Shown: one piece after another, positions 8,684-16,402 of the stretch
Layout of the letters: every line of letters starts with the position of its first letter
Numbering within the stretch: position 1 is the stretch's first letter
Assembly: GCF_965230805.1 (NCBI RefSeq)
Contig: NZ_OZ246019.1
Coordinates: 4,402,001 to 4,466,000 of the forward strand
From: Marinifilum sp965230805
GTDB lineage: Bacteria > Bacteroidota > Bacteroidia > Bacteroidales > Marinifilaceae
DNA length: 64,000 nt
Reading direction: 5' to 3'
Notes under the pieces: model-generated
The model's input: only the letters and a program-made list of their open reading frames with translations
What the model was told of the DNA's origin: nothing
The model's database searches: none
Position numbers and translations under genes: made by a program

Positions 8684-9352
8684 ATGAGTAACTTTATTTG
8701 GAGCTTCGAGAATGTAAATCTATTTCGTATCCTTTGTCCGCATAAATTAAGAAATTTTCAAAAAAATCATTTTGAGGGATTCAAAAAAGGAGATGTAATC
8801 TATTTTCCGAATGATGCTTCTAAATCCATATTTATGGTGAGCAAAGGAAAGGTGAAAATAGTTTCCTATAGCAAGGAGGGTGAAGAAATTGTAAAAGCCA
8901 TTTTAGGGAAAGGCGAAATTTTTGGAGAGAAAGCCTTATTGGGCGAAGAGAAAAGAGACGATTATGCACTTGCTTGTTCCGAACCAACTCTCTTGTGTCC
9001 GATGCAACTGCCGGATATGTATACATTGATGCGCGATAACGAAAAATTCGGTTTATCCATTTACAAGTTGATTGGTTATCGCATCAAGAAGATGGAGCGA
9101 AGGTTCGAGGCCTTACTTCACAAAGATGTAAAAACCCGTTTGTGTGACTTCCTGAAAGAAATGGCTGATGAGAATGGTATTGAGAGTGGTTCGGAGGTGA
9201 TTGTGAATCATTTCCTGACTCAAAAAGATTTTGCAGACCTTATAGGAACAAAACGGGAAACCGTTACCCGATTGTTTAATGAGTTAAAACATGATGGTAT
9301 TATCGACTACTCAAGAAAAGAGATAAGGATTAGGGAAATAGAAAATTTGTAA
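8684..9352 (+). CDS. Crp/Fnr family transcriptional regulator
   Basis: A 222-residue regulator: N-terminal cyclic-nucleotide-binding-like fold (about 25-125, with GDVIYFPND and GEIFGEKALLGEE) and a C-terminal winged helix-turn-helix (about 150-215) with recognition region TQKDFADLIGTKRETVTRLF. The segment MPDMYTLMRD-like linker is normal for the family. There is no Fnr-type N-terminal Cys cluster; one Cys (C18) is near the start, so oxygen sensing by Fe-S is unlikely and the ligand is unknown. It lies next to sodN and the lipoprotein, both with Crp/Fnr-type palindromes in reach, suggesting redox or nitrosative stress control (inference). Confidence 0.88.
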   Translation: MSNFIWSFENVNLFRILCPHKLRNFQKNHFEGFKKGDVIYFPNDASKSIFMVSKGKVKIVSYSKEGEEIVKAILGKGEIFGEKALLGEEKRDDYALACSEPTLLCPMQLPDMYTLMRDNEKFGLSIYKLIGYRIKKMERRFEALLHKDVKTRLCDFLKEMADENGIESGSEVIVNHFLTQKDFADLIGTKRETVTRLFNELKHDGIIDYSRKEIRIREIENL

Positions 9353-9374
9353 AAAAACCTTAAAACTAACACTT

Positions 9375-9392
9375 ATGTGATGCAGCTTACAT
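9375..9392. promoter_or_regulatory. Second Crp/Fnr-type half-palindrome
   Basis: ATGTGA-N6-TTACAT, one mismatch from a perfect palindrome and with the same 6-bp spacer as the operator at 7895. It lies upstream of the lipoprotein gene and immediately after the Crp/Fnr gene. Confidence 0.45.
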
Positions 9393-9452
9393 TTTTTGGA
9401 TGGGTAACAAGCTACTTTTACAGTATAATATTAATCCAAAAAAATGTGTGTT

Positions 9453-10328
9453 ATGAGAAATTTACTATTATTTGCAGCTGCAAGCATTTTTATCTTTTCT
9501 GCTTGCGATGATGACGAAGATATCTTTAAGCAAGATCGACTAAACCTTAATATTTCAGGATTAGAAGATTTGGGAGATGATTATGCCTACGAGGGGTGGC
9601 TTATTGTTGATGGAAAACCCGTTTCTGCCGGTATTTTTAATGTTGATGCTTCCGGAGCATTATCCCAAACATCTTTTGTTATCGATTCGGAAGATTTGAG
9701 TAATGCATCTGCATATGTATTGACCATTGAACCAAGTCCGGATAGCGATCCGGGTCCCTCCAAAGTACATATTCTGGCTGGTGATTTTTCCGGCTCTAAA
9801 GCCTCACTATCGGTAAGTCATGCTTCGGCTGTAGGCACAGATTTTTTATCGTCCACAGGAAGTTACATTTTAGCTACTCCTACTGATGATGCCGATAATA
9901 ATGAAAAAAGTGGTGTTTGGTGGCTTGATCCTTCGGCAGATCCGGCAGCTACCCTGGATTTACCAAGTTTGCCTGCGGGTTGGAAGTATGAAGGTTGGGC
10001 AGTTATTGATGGTGTTCCGGTTACAACAGGTAAATTTACTTCGGTTACCGGTGCCGACGAAAGTGCTCCTTTTAGCGGAAGTAAAGCAGGACCTCCATTT
10101 CCTGGTGAAGATTTTCTGATGAATGCTCCTTCGGGACTTACATTCCCAACGGATTTGACAGGTAAAACAGTTGTAATCTCTGTTGAGCCGGAGCCAGATA
10201 ACAGCGCAGCTCCATTTTTATTAAAGCCATTGGTAGGCATGGTGCCAACAGATGCTGATGCTCATACTCTTTACGACATGAGTAATAATGCTGAGGCAAG
10301 CAATCCGACAGGAAATGTAACAAGATAA
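9453..10328 (+). CDS. Lipoprotein with two YEGW repeats
   Basis: A 291-residue lipoprotein (start at the second Met, 9453; the frame is open from 9444). Signal peptide with lipobox Cys at 18 (FIFSAC) followed by an acidic DDDED stretch. The mature part contains two copies of one domain: YAYEGWLIVDGKPVSAGIF and WKYEGWAVIDGVPVTTGKF, each followed by a strand reading LTIEP or ISVEP and the motif PSPDSDP/PEPDNSA. This resembles the anti-sigma-factor-like C-terminal fold seen in Bacteroidota lipoproteins, but the function is unknown. It follows the Crp/Fnr gene by about 100 bp with a Crp-type palindrome in between. Confidence 0.7.
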   Translation: MRNLLLFAAASIFIFSACDDDEDIFKQDRLNLNISGLEDLGDDYAYEGWLIVDGKPVSAGIFNVDASGALSQTSFVIDSEDLSNASAYVLTIEPSPDSDPGPSKVHILAGDFSGSKASLSVSHASAVGTDFLSSTGSYILATPTDDADNNEKSGVWWLDPSADPAATLDLPSLPAGWKYEGWAVIDGVPVTTGKFTSVTGADESAPFSGSKAGPPFPGEDFLMNAPSGLTFPTDLTGKTVVISVEPEPDNSAAPFLLKPLVGMVPTDADAHTLYDMSNNAEASNPTGNVTR

Positions 10329-10358
10329 CATTGCCGGTTTATATAGCATTTATAAAAT

Positions 10359-10390
10359 CAATAAGCTCGTTTTGGGCTTATTGTTTTTTT
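10359..10390 (+). terminator. Terminator between convergent genes
   Basis: Stem CAATAAGCTC / GGCTTATTG with loop GTTTTG, followed by seven T residues. It ends the lipoprotein transcript before the convergent ATP-grasp gene. Confidence 0.8.
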
Positions 10391-10407
10391 AGGATATGGC
10401 ATCTGTA

Positions 10408-11655
10408 TTAAAAGTGCTTGTTAAGCCTGGAAAGTAGAAGGTATGCCCCAAACAGCTTATTCTGATTAAAACTCACCAAAGGCAAATATCCTTCATGCCA
10501 TTTGCCATCCTTCCATTTTAATGGATGATTTTTCACCATCTCTTTATGAAACTGGTCGAAAGTAGATTTTGGCTGAAAATGCACTTTAAACTCTCCTTTG
10601 GTATCGTGATGTAAATATTGGTCGAATAAAAGTGCCAAAGTACCCATATTGTATCGCAAATTGATTTCCAAACAGGGCTGAACTTTCATTTCTCCTTTCT
10701 GATCGCTGTAAAGCATACAATCAATACCCAAATGACCACAATAGTTTTGTGCAATGCCACATGAAATTAAAGCTTGCTTTATTCCACCTGATAGCTTTTG
10801 CATGCGTTCATCAGAAAGAAATTCTTTCATTTCCTTTGGCATACCACCCAGAATGTTGCTGTCGTATTGGCCATTGCTGTTGGTCTTAAAATAACCATTG
10901 CCTCTGAATTCTATTTTCCCCTTTTCATCAATATGATATTGAAAAGAAAAATCGTATTTCTTATTTAATAAGGGTTCAACCATTACATAGCCTTGAACAT
11001 CCAATGTGCCATTTATCCATTGTATGATTGAATCATTTAAATGAGATTGACGAAGAACTTGCAATCCTCTGCCCGAAGAACTCCATGGTGCTTTAATTAC
11101 AATTTGTTTGCATGTTTCAATTAATCCTTTTATTTCTGCAAGTGAGTAACATACTTTTGCAATTTGATTTTTTGAGATGTATAAATTGCTATCTGCTTTG
11201 TTCAGAAAGTGGTTTAATACTTCCAATGCTTTTTTGCGACTGTACAGATCTTTGTGTTTATCATTCCAATAAGCATTGGGGCGATTTTTGAACTCTTGCT
11301 GACAAGAATCTTTAAGGTGCTTAAAGATATGATGAATTCGGGGGCTCCATCCCCAAGGTTCCAAACTCTCTTTGGCAGAGATGATAAAATCTTTATCCTG
11401 TATGCATTCATCGAATGGTTTAAAATTGGGCAATAAAATTCCAGCTGCTTCTATCAAGTTTCTAAAATCCCGGTCAGGCAATTGATTTACCAGAATCACA
11501 TCGTTTTCATCGGCAAAATACATGGGCAAAACATCCAAATCCCTCTCGAATCGCGAAAGCATTTTATTGGGCATATAGCTTACAGTGCCATTGGCAATGG
11601 CTATTTCGCAAGTGGGATTGTACACAAATATTTTAGGAAACTTGTTGCGACTCAT
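10408..11655 (-). CDS. ATP-grasp-like protein of unknown substrate
   Basis: A 415-residue cytoplasmic protein. Residues about 185-360 look like an ATP-grasp core: IVIKAPWSSSGRGLQVL matches the ATP-binding strand-loop, YVMVEPLL the adenine strand, and VQPCLEINLRYNMGTLAL the metal-binding ExN motif. The N-terminus (KIFVYNPTCEIAIANGT) is typical of a conserved Bacteroidota family of unassigned function. Such enzymes ligate a carboxylate to an amine or thiol using ATP; the substrate cannot be told. It is transcribed divergently from sfsA. Confidence 0.7.
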   Translation of the reverse strand: MSRNKFPKIFVYNPTCEIAIANGTVSYMPNKMLSRFERDLDVLPMYFADENDVILVNQLPDRDFRNLIEAAGILLPNFKPFDECIQDKDFIISAKESLEPWGWSPRIHHIFKHLKDSCQQEFKNRPNAYWNDKHKDLYSRKKALEVLNHFLNKADSNLYISKNQIAKVCYSLAEIKGLIETCKQIVIKAPWSSSGRGLQVLRQSHLNDSIIQWINGTLDVQGYVMVEPLLNKKYDFSFQYHIDEKGKIEFRGNGYFKTNSNGQYDSNILGGMPKEMKEFLSDERMQKLSGGIKQALISCGIAQNYCGHLGIDCMLYSDQKGEMKVQPCLEINLRYNMGTLALLFDQYLHHDTKGEFKVHFQPKSTFDQFHKEMVKNHPLKWKDGKWHEGYLPLVSFNQNKLFGAYLLLSRLNKHF

Positions 11656-11680
11656 GTTTATATTCTTGTTTACAATGAGG

Positions 11681-11709
11681 CAAAAGTAGGGGAATTCGAT
11701 ATATATTTG
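11681..11709. promoter_or_regulatory. Divergent Bacteroidota-type promoter pair
   Basis: TACTTTTG on the minus strand (11688-11681) lies 26 bp before the ATP-grasp start, and TATATTTG on the plus strand (11702-11709) lies 33 bp before sfsA. Both fit the Bacteroidota -7 box TAnnTTTG; no convincing -33 TTTG was located. Confidence 0.5.
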
Positions 11710-11742
11710 CTATTCGATCTACACTTTTCTAAAAATTGCTTT

Positions 11743-12447
11743 ATGATATTTCCTAAGCCTCTTGTTCATGGCAAATTTATTCGCCGATACAAAAGATTTT
11801 TAACCGATATAGAATTGGACGATGGTGAAATTGTAGTTGCACACACCTCAAATTCAGGCAGTATGAAATCTTGTTTAGAGGAAGGAGCCGAAGTGTATCT
11901 CACTCATGTTGATGATCCCAAACGCAAAACCCAGTACACTTGGGAGATGATCAAAATCAACGAAAGTTGGGTTGGTATTAATACTGCTGTTCCCAATGTT
12001 TTGATTTACGAAGCAGTACAAAATCAGCAAATAGATGCATTAAAGGGATATAACACGGTAAAGCGAGAGGTGAAGTTTGAAGACAGTCGTTTTGATGTGT
12101 TTGCCAGTAATGACAATGAAGAATGCTTTATCGAAGTAAAAAATGTGAGTTTAAAGGATGGCATATTTGCACGTTTCCCCGATGCTGTTACCACACGAGG
12201 AAAAAAACATCTCGAAACCTTAATGCGAGTGAAAGAAGAAGGCAAGCGCGCTGTTATGGTGTATGTAATACAGCGCAGCGATTTAGAGGTTTTTACGCCA
12301 GCCTTCGATATAGATCCTGATTATGCAGCAACACTAAAAAAAGCATGCGAAAGTGGAGTAGAGGTATACCCCTATCGTGCGGTTGTTGGTCCGGAAAGAA
12401 TTGAACTTGCCGAAATTCTCCCCTTTAAATTGAACATTGATGAGTAA
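11743..12447 (+). CDS. sfsA: SfsA family protein
   Basis: A 234-residue protein matching SfsA over its whole length: N-terminal OB-like part with GKFIRRYKRFL and the motif AHTSNSGSM, then a PD-(D/E)XK-like nuclease core with RFDVF, ECFIEVKNVSL and FPDAVTTRGKKHL. E. coli SfsA was found through effects on maltose use, and the family has nucleic-acid-binding or nuclease features; its true role is unclear. The open frame extends upstream to 11482 inside the divergent gene, but the ATG at 11743 gives the family's normal start (MIFPKPL). Confidence 0.9.
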   Translation: MIFPKPLVHGKFIRRYKRFLTDIELDDGEIVVAHTSNSGSMKSCLEEGAEVYLTHVDDPKRKTQYTWEMIKINESWVGINTAVPNVLIYEAVQNQQIDALKGYNTVKREVKFEDSRFDVFASNDNEECFIEVKNVSLKDGIFARFPDAVTTRGKKHLETLMRVKEEGKRAVMVYVIQRSDLEVFTPAFDIDPDYAATLKKACESGVEVYPYRAVVGPERIELAEILPFKLNIDE

Positions 12448-12506
12448 ACCCATGCAAATTTGCAGAGGCAAAAATCCCTTTAGGGTGATTTAGGGGCTAA
12501 TTTTCC

Positions 12507-12514
12507 TACATTTG
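12507..12514 (+). promoter_or_regulatory. -7 box for the Cys-cluster gene
   Basis: TACATTTG, a match to TAnnTTTG, ends 16 bp before the ATG at 12531. Confidence 0.5.
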
Positions 12515-12530
12515 CACAAAATCGAAAGAA

Positions 12531-13064
12531 ATGAACGAAAAGGCAAGAGAAGAATTGGTAAAGTACCGCCAATTAAGAGATGAGGTAAGTGAGTTGAGTG
12601 AAAAACTGGCAAATCTGCATACAGATCAAATGGCATGTAAAAAAGGCTGTTCGCAATGCTGCATGAATTTTCAGGTGCTCCCTGTGGAGTATTTTGCCAT
12701 ACTTGATGAATTAAAACAGAATGCTGGTGTACAGCTCAGAGAACTTGGCGATGAGGCAGAGGAATGTAATTTCCTGATTGATGATTTGTGTCAGATCTAT
12801 GCATCTCGTCCTTTTATTTGCCGAACTCATGGTTTGCCGCTACTTTATATGAACCAGGAAGGCGATGCATGGGAGTTATCGGCTTGTCCGTTAAACTTCA
12901 CCAATTTTGATGATTTTGATACCGAAAACACCTACCCACAGGATACCTACAACAGCAAAATATTCATGATCAATCAAGAGTTTATCAAACATTACGAAGC
13001 TGAACAATTCGGGGAGTTTGATTTGATTCCAGTTAATAGATTGGTTGCTGATTTGAAGAAATAA
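12531..13064 (+). CDS. YkgJ-type Cys-cluster protein
   Basis: A 177-residue soluble protein of the zinc/iron-chelating YkgJ family. The metal-binding cluster CKKGCSQCC is at about residues 36-44, with further Cys in EECNFL, DDLCQIY, FICRTHG and SACPLNF, the usual order for the family. The role is not established; it is thought to bind a metal ion. Promoter upstream and a strong terminator downstream make it a single-gene unit. Confidence 0.85.
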   Translation: MNEKAREELVKYRQLRDEVSELSEKLANLHTDQMACKKGCSQCCMNFQVLPVEYFAILDELKQNAGVQLRELGDEAEECNFLIDDLCQIYASRPFICRTHGLPLLYMNQEGDAWELSACPLNFTNFDDFDTENTYPQDTYNSKIFMINQEFIKHYEAEQFGEFDLIPVNRLVADLKK

Positions 13065-13101
13065 AGAGGTTCACGCAAAGTACGCTAAGATATTTTTAAA
13101 T

Positions 13102-13148
13102 AAAAAACGCAAAGGATATCTGTTATAGATGTAGCCTTTGCGTTTTTT
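13102..13148 (+). terminator. Strong terminator
   Basis: AAAAAACGCAAAGG pairs with CCTTTGCGTTTTTT around a 19-base loop, giving a 14-bp stem with A and T tracts that can act in both directions. Confidence 0.85.
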
Positions 13149-13228
13149 CTTGTATATTTCTTCAATCATAAAAATACCTATTTACAGATATTTTGTACTT
13201 TTATCGAACACAAAACAAAAAAATAGAT

Positions 13229-14461
13229 ATGCATCACTTCTTAACCAGCATACAGATTAATAAGATATTTCATTTGGAAGATATCAAAATAGATATTGAT
13301 GAAAAAGAGAAAAAACATTTATTAATTACAGGTAAGAATGGGTGTGGAAAAACTTCTTTATTGAATGCCTTGGTTAACTATCTGCAGTCTGTAAGAAATG
13401 ATAAATATTTAGGTTTTTTAAAATATAGGAAATATAAAGATGATTTGATGGCAGAATTAGGCCGTCTTGGACATACTCCTTCCGATGAACTGAAAAAAAG
13501 TTCGATTATTAAAGATCTTGATATTATAGAAAGTAATATTCAAAATCATTTTGGTAAAGTAGATTTGGCTTTTAATCATATTCATGATCTTGCATCTTTA
13601 CATCACAATGAAGAATTTTTGTTTGCTTTTTATCCTGCAAATAGAATTAGCAAAGTTATACGTCAGACAAATCCTGAAAAACCTAATTTAAATCCTGTAG
13701 AAAAAATTACAGATTCAAAACAAATAGAATTTGTGAAATTTCTTATTGATTTGAAGGTGCAAGAAGCATTGGCTGAACGCAATGGAGATATCGTATATGC
13801 AAACGAAATTAAAGAGTGGTTTGATAATTTTGAAGCATTATTATATAAAGTGTTTGAGGATGAAAACCTGAAATTGCATTTCAATTTTAAAAATTATGTG
13901 TTTACCATTCAGCAAAATGAAAAGGAGTTTGGTTTTAATGAATTATCCGATGGATATTCAGCAATAATATATATCATAACTGATTTGATATTGAAAATGC
14001 AAGATCCTGAAAATTTAACAAGAGCCTATAAAAAGCAAGGAATTGTATTGATTGATGAGATAGAAACCCACCTGCATTTGGAATTGCAAAAGGCTATTAT
14101 GCCAATGCTTACTCGTGTATTTCCCAATATTCAGTTTATTGTTACTACCCATTCTCCTTTTGTTTTAAATTCTATTGATAATGCCGTTGCTTACGATTTA
14201 GAAAAGAAAGAACGATTGGATGAATTGCATGAATATTCATATGAAGCACTGGCTGAAGGATACTTTGATGTGAGTACAGAGTCTTCTTTTCTCAACAATA
14301 AGCTCGAACGATTAAAGGAATTAATAAAGAAAGAAGAGCGAGATTCGGATGAGCAGTTTGAATTGAATCAAATTAAGAAAGAATTTGATGAGGCATTAGA
14401 CAATGCATTAACTCCAGAATCAGTGAAAATCGAATATCAGCAAATCAAGTTGAACTCATAA
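13229..14461 (+). CDS. ptuA: Septu-like AAA ATPase (PtuA type)
   Basis: A 410-residue SMC/OLD-like ATPase. Walker A is GKNGCGKT at 35-42, the ABC-signature-like motif is ELSDGYSA, Walker B is GIVLIDEIETHLH, and the H-loop lies in IQFIVTTHSPFVLNS. A charged helical insert separates the halves. The gene starts 16 bp before an HNH nuclease gene in the same direction, the arrangement of the Septu anti-phage system, in which PtuA and PtuB form a complex that cleaves nucleic acid. I chose the ATG at 13229; the frame is open back to a TTG at 13193, which lies within the likely promoter. No reverse transcriptase is nearby, so it is not part of a retron. A stand-alone ABC ATPase is the alternative. 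Confidence 0.75.
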   Translation: MHHFLTSIQINKIFHLEDIKIDIDEKEKKHLLITGKNGCGKTSLLNALVNYLQSVRNDKYLGFLKYRKYKDDLMAELGRLGHTPSDELKKSSIIKDLDIIESNIQNHFGKVDLAFNHIHDLASLHHNEEFLFAFYPANRISKVIRQTNPEKPNLNPVEKITDSKQIEFVKFLIDLKVQEALAERNGDIVYANEIKEWFDNFEALLYKVFEDENLKLHFNFKNYVFTIQQNEKEFGFNELSDGYSAIIYIITDLILKMQDPENLTRAYKKQGIVLIDEIETHLHLELQKAIMPMLTRVFPNIQFIVTTHSPFVLNSIDNAVAYDLEKKERLDELHEYSYEALAEGYFDVSTESSFLNNKLERLKELIKKEERDSDEQFELNQIKKEFDEALDNALTPESVKIEYQQIKLNS

Positions 14462-14476
14462 TTTCCTTTTGCAGTC

Positions 14477-15118
14477 ATGATTAGAGTTTTTAAACAAGAG
14501 GAAGTACCTGCTTCACTCCAAAAGGATGGATGTAATAAGCATGATGGTCAAGATGTACAAGATGCTTTGTATGAAGATCAGTATAACAAGTGTTATTTAA
14601 GCGAACAGTATGTTGGAAAGGATTCAGAGATTGAACATCTTCGTCCTCAAGCTCTTTTTCCTGGATTAAAATATGAATGGACCAATTTATTTCTAGTCAG
14701 CCCATATTGTAATGGCAGAAAAGAAAATTCATTAGTATTACTTGATCCTACACAGCACAATATAGAAGATATCATCGAACAACGACTAAATATCGGAACC
14801 AAAAACTTGGAGTTTGTAAGTATTGAAACAGGCAAAGAGCTTGCTGATACCATTGCCTTACTAGACAAATTGCACAATGGCAAAAAAGGTTTGAGAGATA
14901 GAAAAACTAAAGCTTTTTACGACGATGTAGAGTTTGCAGTAAGCAATTTCTTACGTCTTTTAAACAAGTATAAAGAGAATCCATCAGACCAGAACAGGCT
15001 ACTGGTTAGTGAGAGTCTTCAGATTAATAAAGAATTTCTCGGCCTTAAATATTGGATGATTAAAGACAATGGATTTGAAGAGCAATTTCAAAATGAAATA
15101 ATCTGGAACAAGATATAG
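14477..15118 (+). CDS. ptuB: Septu-like HNH endonuclease (PtuB type)
   Basis: A 213-residue HNH-family nuclease. The core has KCYLSEQ, EIEHLRPQ (general-base His) and, after a spacer with YEWTNLFLVSPYCNGRKEN, the Asn and terminal metal-ligand region. The first knuckle keeps only one Cys (C-Y-L-S instead of CxxC), so the structural zinc site may be altered. The rest is a helical C-terminus. As partner of the upstream ATPase it is the probable effector of a Septu-like defence pair: activated ATPase, then DNA cleavage. The bidirectional terminator at 15136 closes the operon. Confidence 0.75.
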   Translation: MIRVFKQEEVPASLQKDGCNKHDGQDVQDALYEDQYNKCYLSEQYVGKDSEIEHLRPQALFPGLKYEWTNLFLVSPYCNGRKENSLVLLDPTQHNIEDIIEQRLNIGTKNLEFVSIETGKELADTIALLDKLHNGKKGLRDRKTKAFYDDVEFAVSNFLRLLNKYKENPSDQNRLLVSESLQINKEFLGLKYWMIKDNGFEEQFQNEIIWNKI

Positions 15119-15135
15119 ATACTACTTATGATATC

Positions 15136-15173
15136 AGAAAAGCCCTTATTGAATTGTTAGTAAGGGCTTTTCT
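15136..15173. terminator. Bidirectional terminator after ptuB
   Basis: Perfect 13-bp stem AGAAAAGCCCTTA / TAAGGGCTTTTCT with a 12-base loop; flanking A and T runs allow use on both strands. It separates the Septu-like pair from the motif array. Confidence 0.85.
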
Positions 15174-15290
15174 ATGTATAGGTGTTTCCAATTGATCAAA
15201 TTTATATAATGATTTAGACGGTAGGGAAGTGATTTGCTATTAAGTAATACCAAATTAACCAATAGTTATATCATATTGAGCAAAAAAAAC

Positions 15291-15510
15291 AGATCTTTCT
15301 AAAATATCATTAGTCTTTGCGCCTAAAAGTAAGTCTTTCCATAAAAACACGAATCTATCCAATGTATAAAGAGTCATTCCAATTATAATTGAATCTTTCT
15401 CGGAAATACTAAAGAAAAAGTGGAAAGATTAACAAATAAGTAGAAAGAATTAGAAATAAGTGGAAAGAAGACAAAAAAAGCGGAAAGAATTAATTAAAAT
15501 TGGAATGACT
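15291..15510. repeat. Two-armed array of 10-bp motifs on a 20-bp pitch
   Basis: Left arm: decamers starting at 15291, 15311, 15331, 15351, 15371 and 15391 share the consensus nARTCTTTCC (for example AAGTCTTTCC, GAATCTATCC, GAGTCATTCC). Right arm: decamers at 15421, 15441, 15461, 15481 and 15501 carry the reverse complement (TGGAAAGATT, TAGAAAGAAT, CGGAAAGAAT, TGGAATGACT). The pitch is exactly 20 bp within each arm, spacers of 10 bp differ in sequence, and the arms are mirror-placed about 15410.5. One two-unit block (15372-15400) is an almost perfect inverted copy of 15482-15510. The array lies between the 3' ends of ptuB and the convergent helical-protein gene. It is too short-motifed for CRISPR and looks like phased protein-binding sites. 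Confidence 0.85.
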
Positions 15511-15561
15511 AACCTTTTCTGTAAATATTACTATCATTGTTAAAACTATAATTCCAATCGC

Positions 15562-16305
15562 TTAATTTGTATGCTCAGTATTATTAATTAATGACTTTTT
15601 ATTCTTGTAGTACATTGAGTGATAACCTGACAAGCGTTCCTTATTCTTCGCGAATACATATTTACCAGCATTTTTTATCTCATCAAGCAATAATTTTAGG
15701 TAGGTGTATGATTGATCTCGTAAAAATTTGACTTTAACCTTATCTGGTGTACTAGCAACGAATATAGAGTGTTGTTTTTGTAATTTAAATGCTAATTTAT
15801 TTGCATCATCAAGTTGATTAAATTCAAAGGAGATCTTTTCAAGTAGCTTTGTATGTGTATTGCCAATTCTGATTAAATCAAACATTGTAGCAACAAGATC
15901 TGCAGTTTTATTTTTCTTCTTAACCTGCTTTAAAACTTTTAAAGCCTGTTCTTCATTTCTAAAGGCATATTTATAGATGAAGATCAGTTCGTGTCTCATT
16001 TCAATGGCAAGTTGTTTATTTTCTTCTAGAAGTGCTTGCTTTTCTGGCTTTATCTTCTTCAGCTTCATCCATTCAGTCTGAAGCAAACGGCAAGCCTCAA
16101 TTCGCTCTTTTACATCTTCAATTTGAGTAGATGTTATTCCAACTTTCGACAATTGATCCATATCATCCTTTGCCCATACTGCAAGATTTTCGGCTTCTTG
16201 CAAATAGATGGCTATAGGAATGGTAGGTGTAATGATTTGTTTTTTTGATATAGATTTGATTTTTTCTAAAAGCTCTTCTTGTATTTTGATGGTAATTTCA
16301 CTCAC
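15562..16305 (-). CDS. Uncharacterised all-helical protein beside motif array
   Basis: A 247-residue soluble protein I cannot assign to a characterised family. It starts with GTG (16305). The first 20 residues (MSEITIKIQEELLEKIKSIS) alternate like a ribbon-helix-helix strand plus helix; the rest is Lys/Glu-rich helices (MRHELIFIYKYAFRNEEQAL, LLEKISFEFNQLDDANKL) ending in a conserved-looking AGKYVFAKNKERLSGYHSMYY. No membrane segment, signal peptide or catalytic motif is seen. Its 3' end lies 52 bp from the two-armed decamer array, making it the best candidate for a protein that binds or uses that array (inference). It is convergent with the Septu-like pair and is followed, beyond its own start, by the MFS gene on the same strand. 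Confidence 0.6.
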   Translation of the reverse strand: MSEITIKIQEELLEKIKSISKKQIITPTIPIAIYLQEAENLAVWAKDDMDQLSKVGITSTQIEDVKERIEACRLLQTEWMKLKKIKPEKQALLEENKQLAIEMRHELIFIYKYAFRNEEQALKVLKQVKKKNKTADLVATMFDLIRIGNTHTKLLEKISFEFNQLDDANKLAFKLQKQHSIFVASTPDKVKVKFLRDQSYTYLKLLLDEIKNAGKYVFAKNKERLSGYHSMYYKNKKSLINNTEHTN

Positions 16306-16402
16306 TATTGCTAATATGTTTGGTTGAAAAAGTCTGTAAATTTAACAAAAACTAGCAATTGATGAATATAATATCGAAATAAATTTGATCCAAGTTCTTG
16401 TT

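Noticed and set aside
9863..10240. 125-codon antisense frame within the YEGW lipoprotein gene
   Set aside because: It is wholly antisense to a lipoprotein gene with a clear signal peptide and domain repeats, and its own translation shows no family features.
15291..15510. CRISPR array
   Set aside because: Motifs of 10 bp with 10-bp spacers in two opposite orientations and no cas genes do not fit CRISPR.
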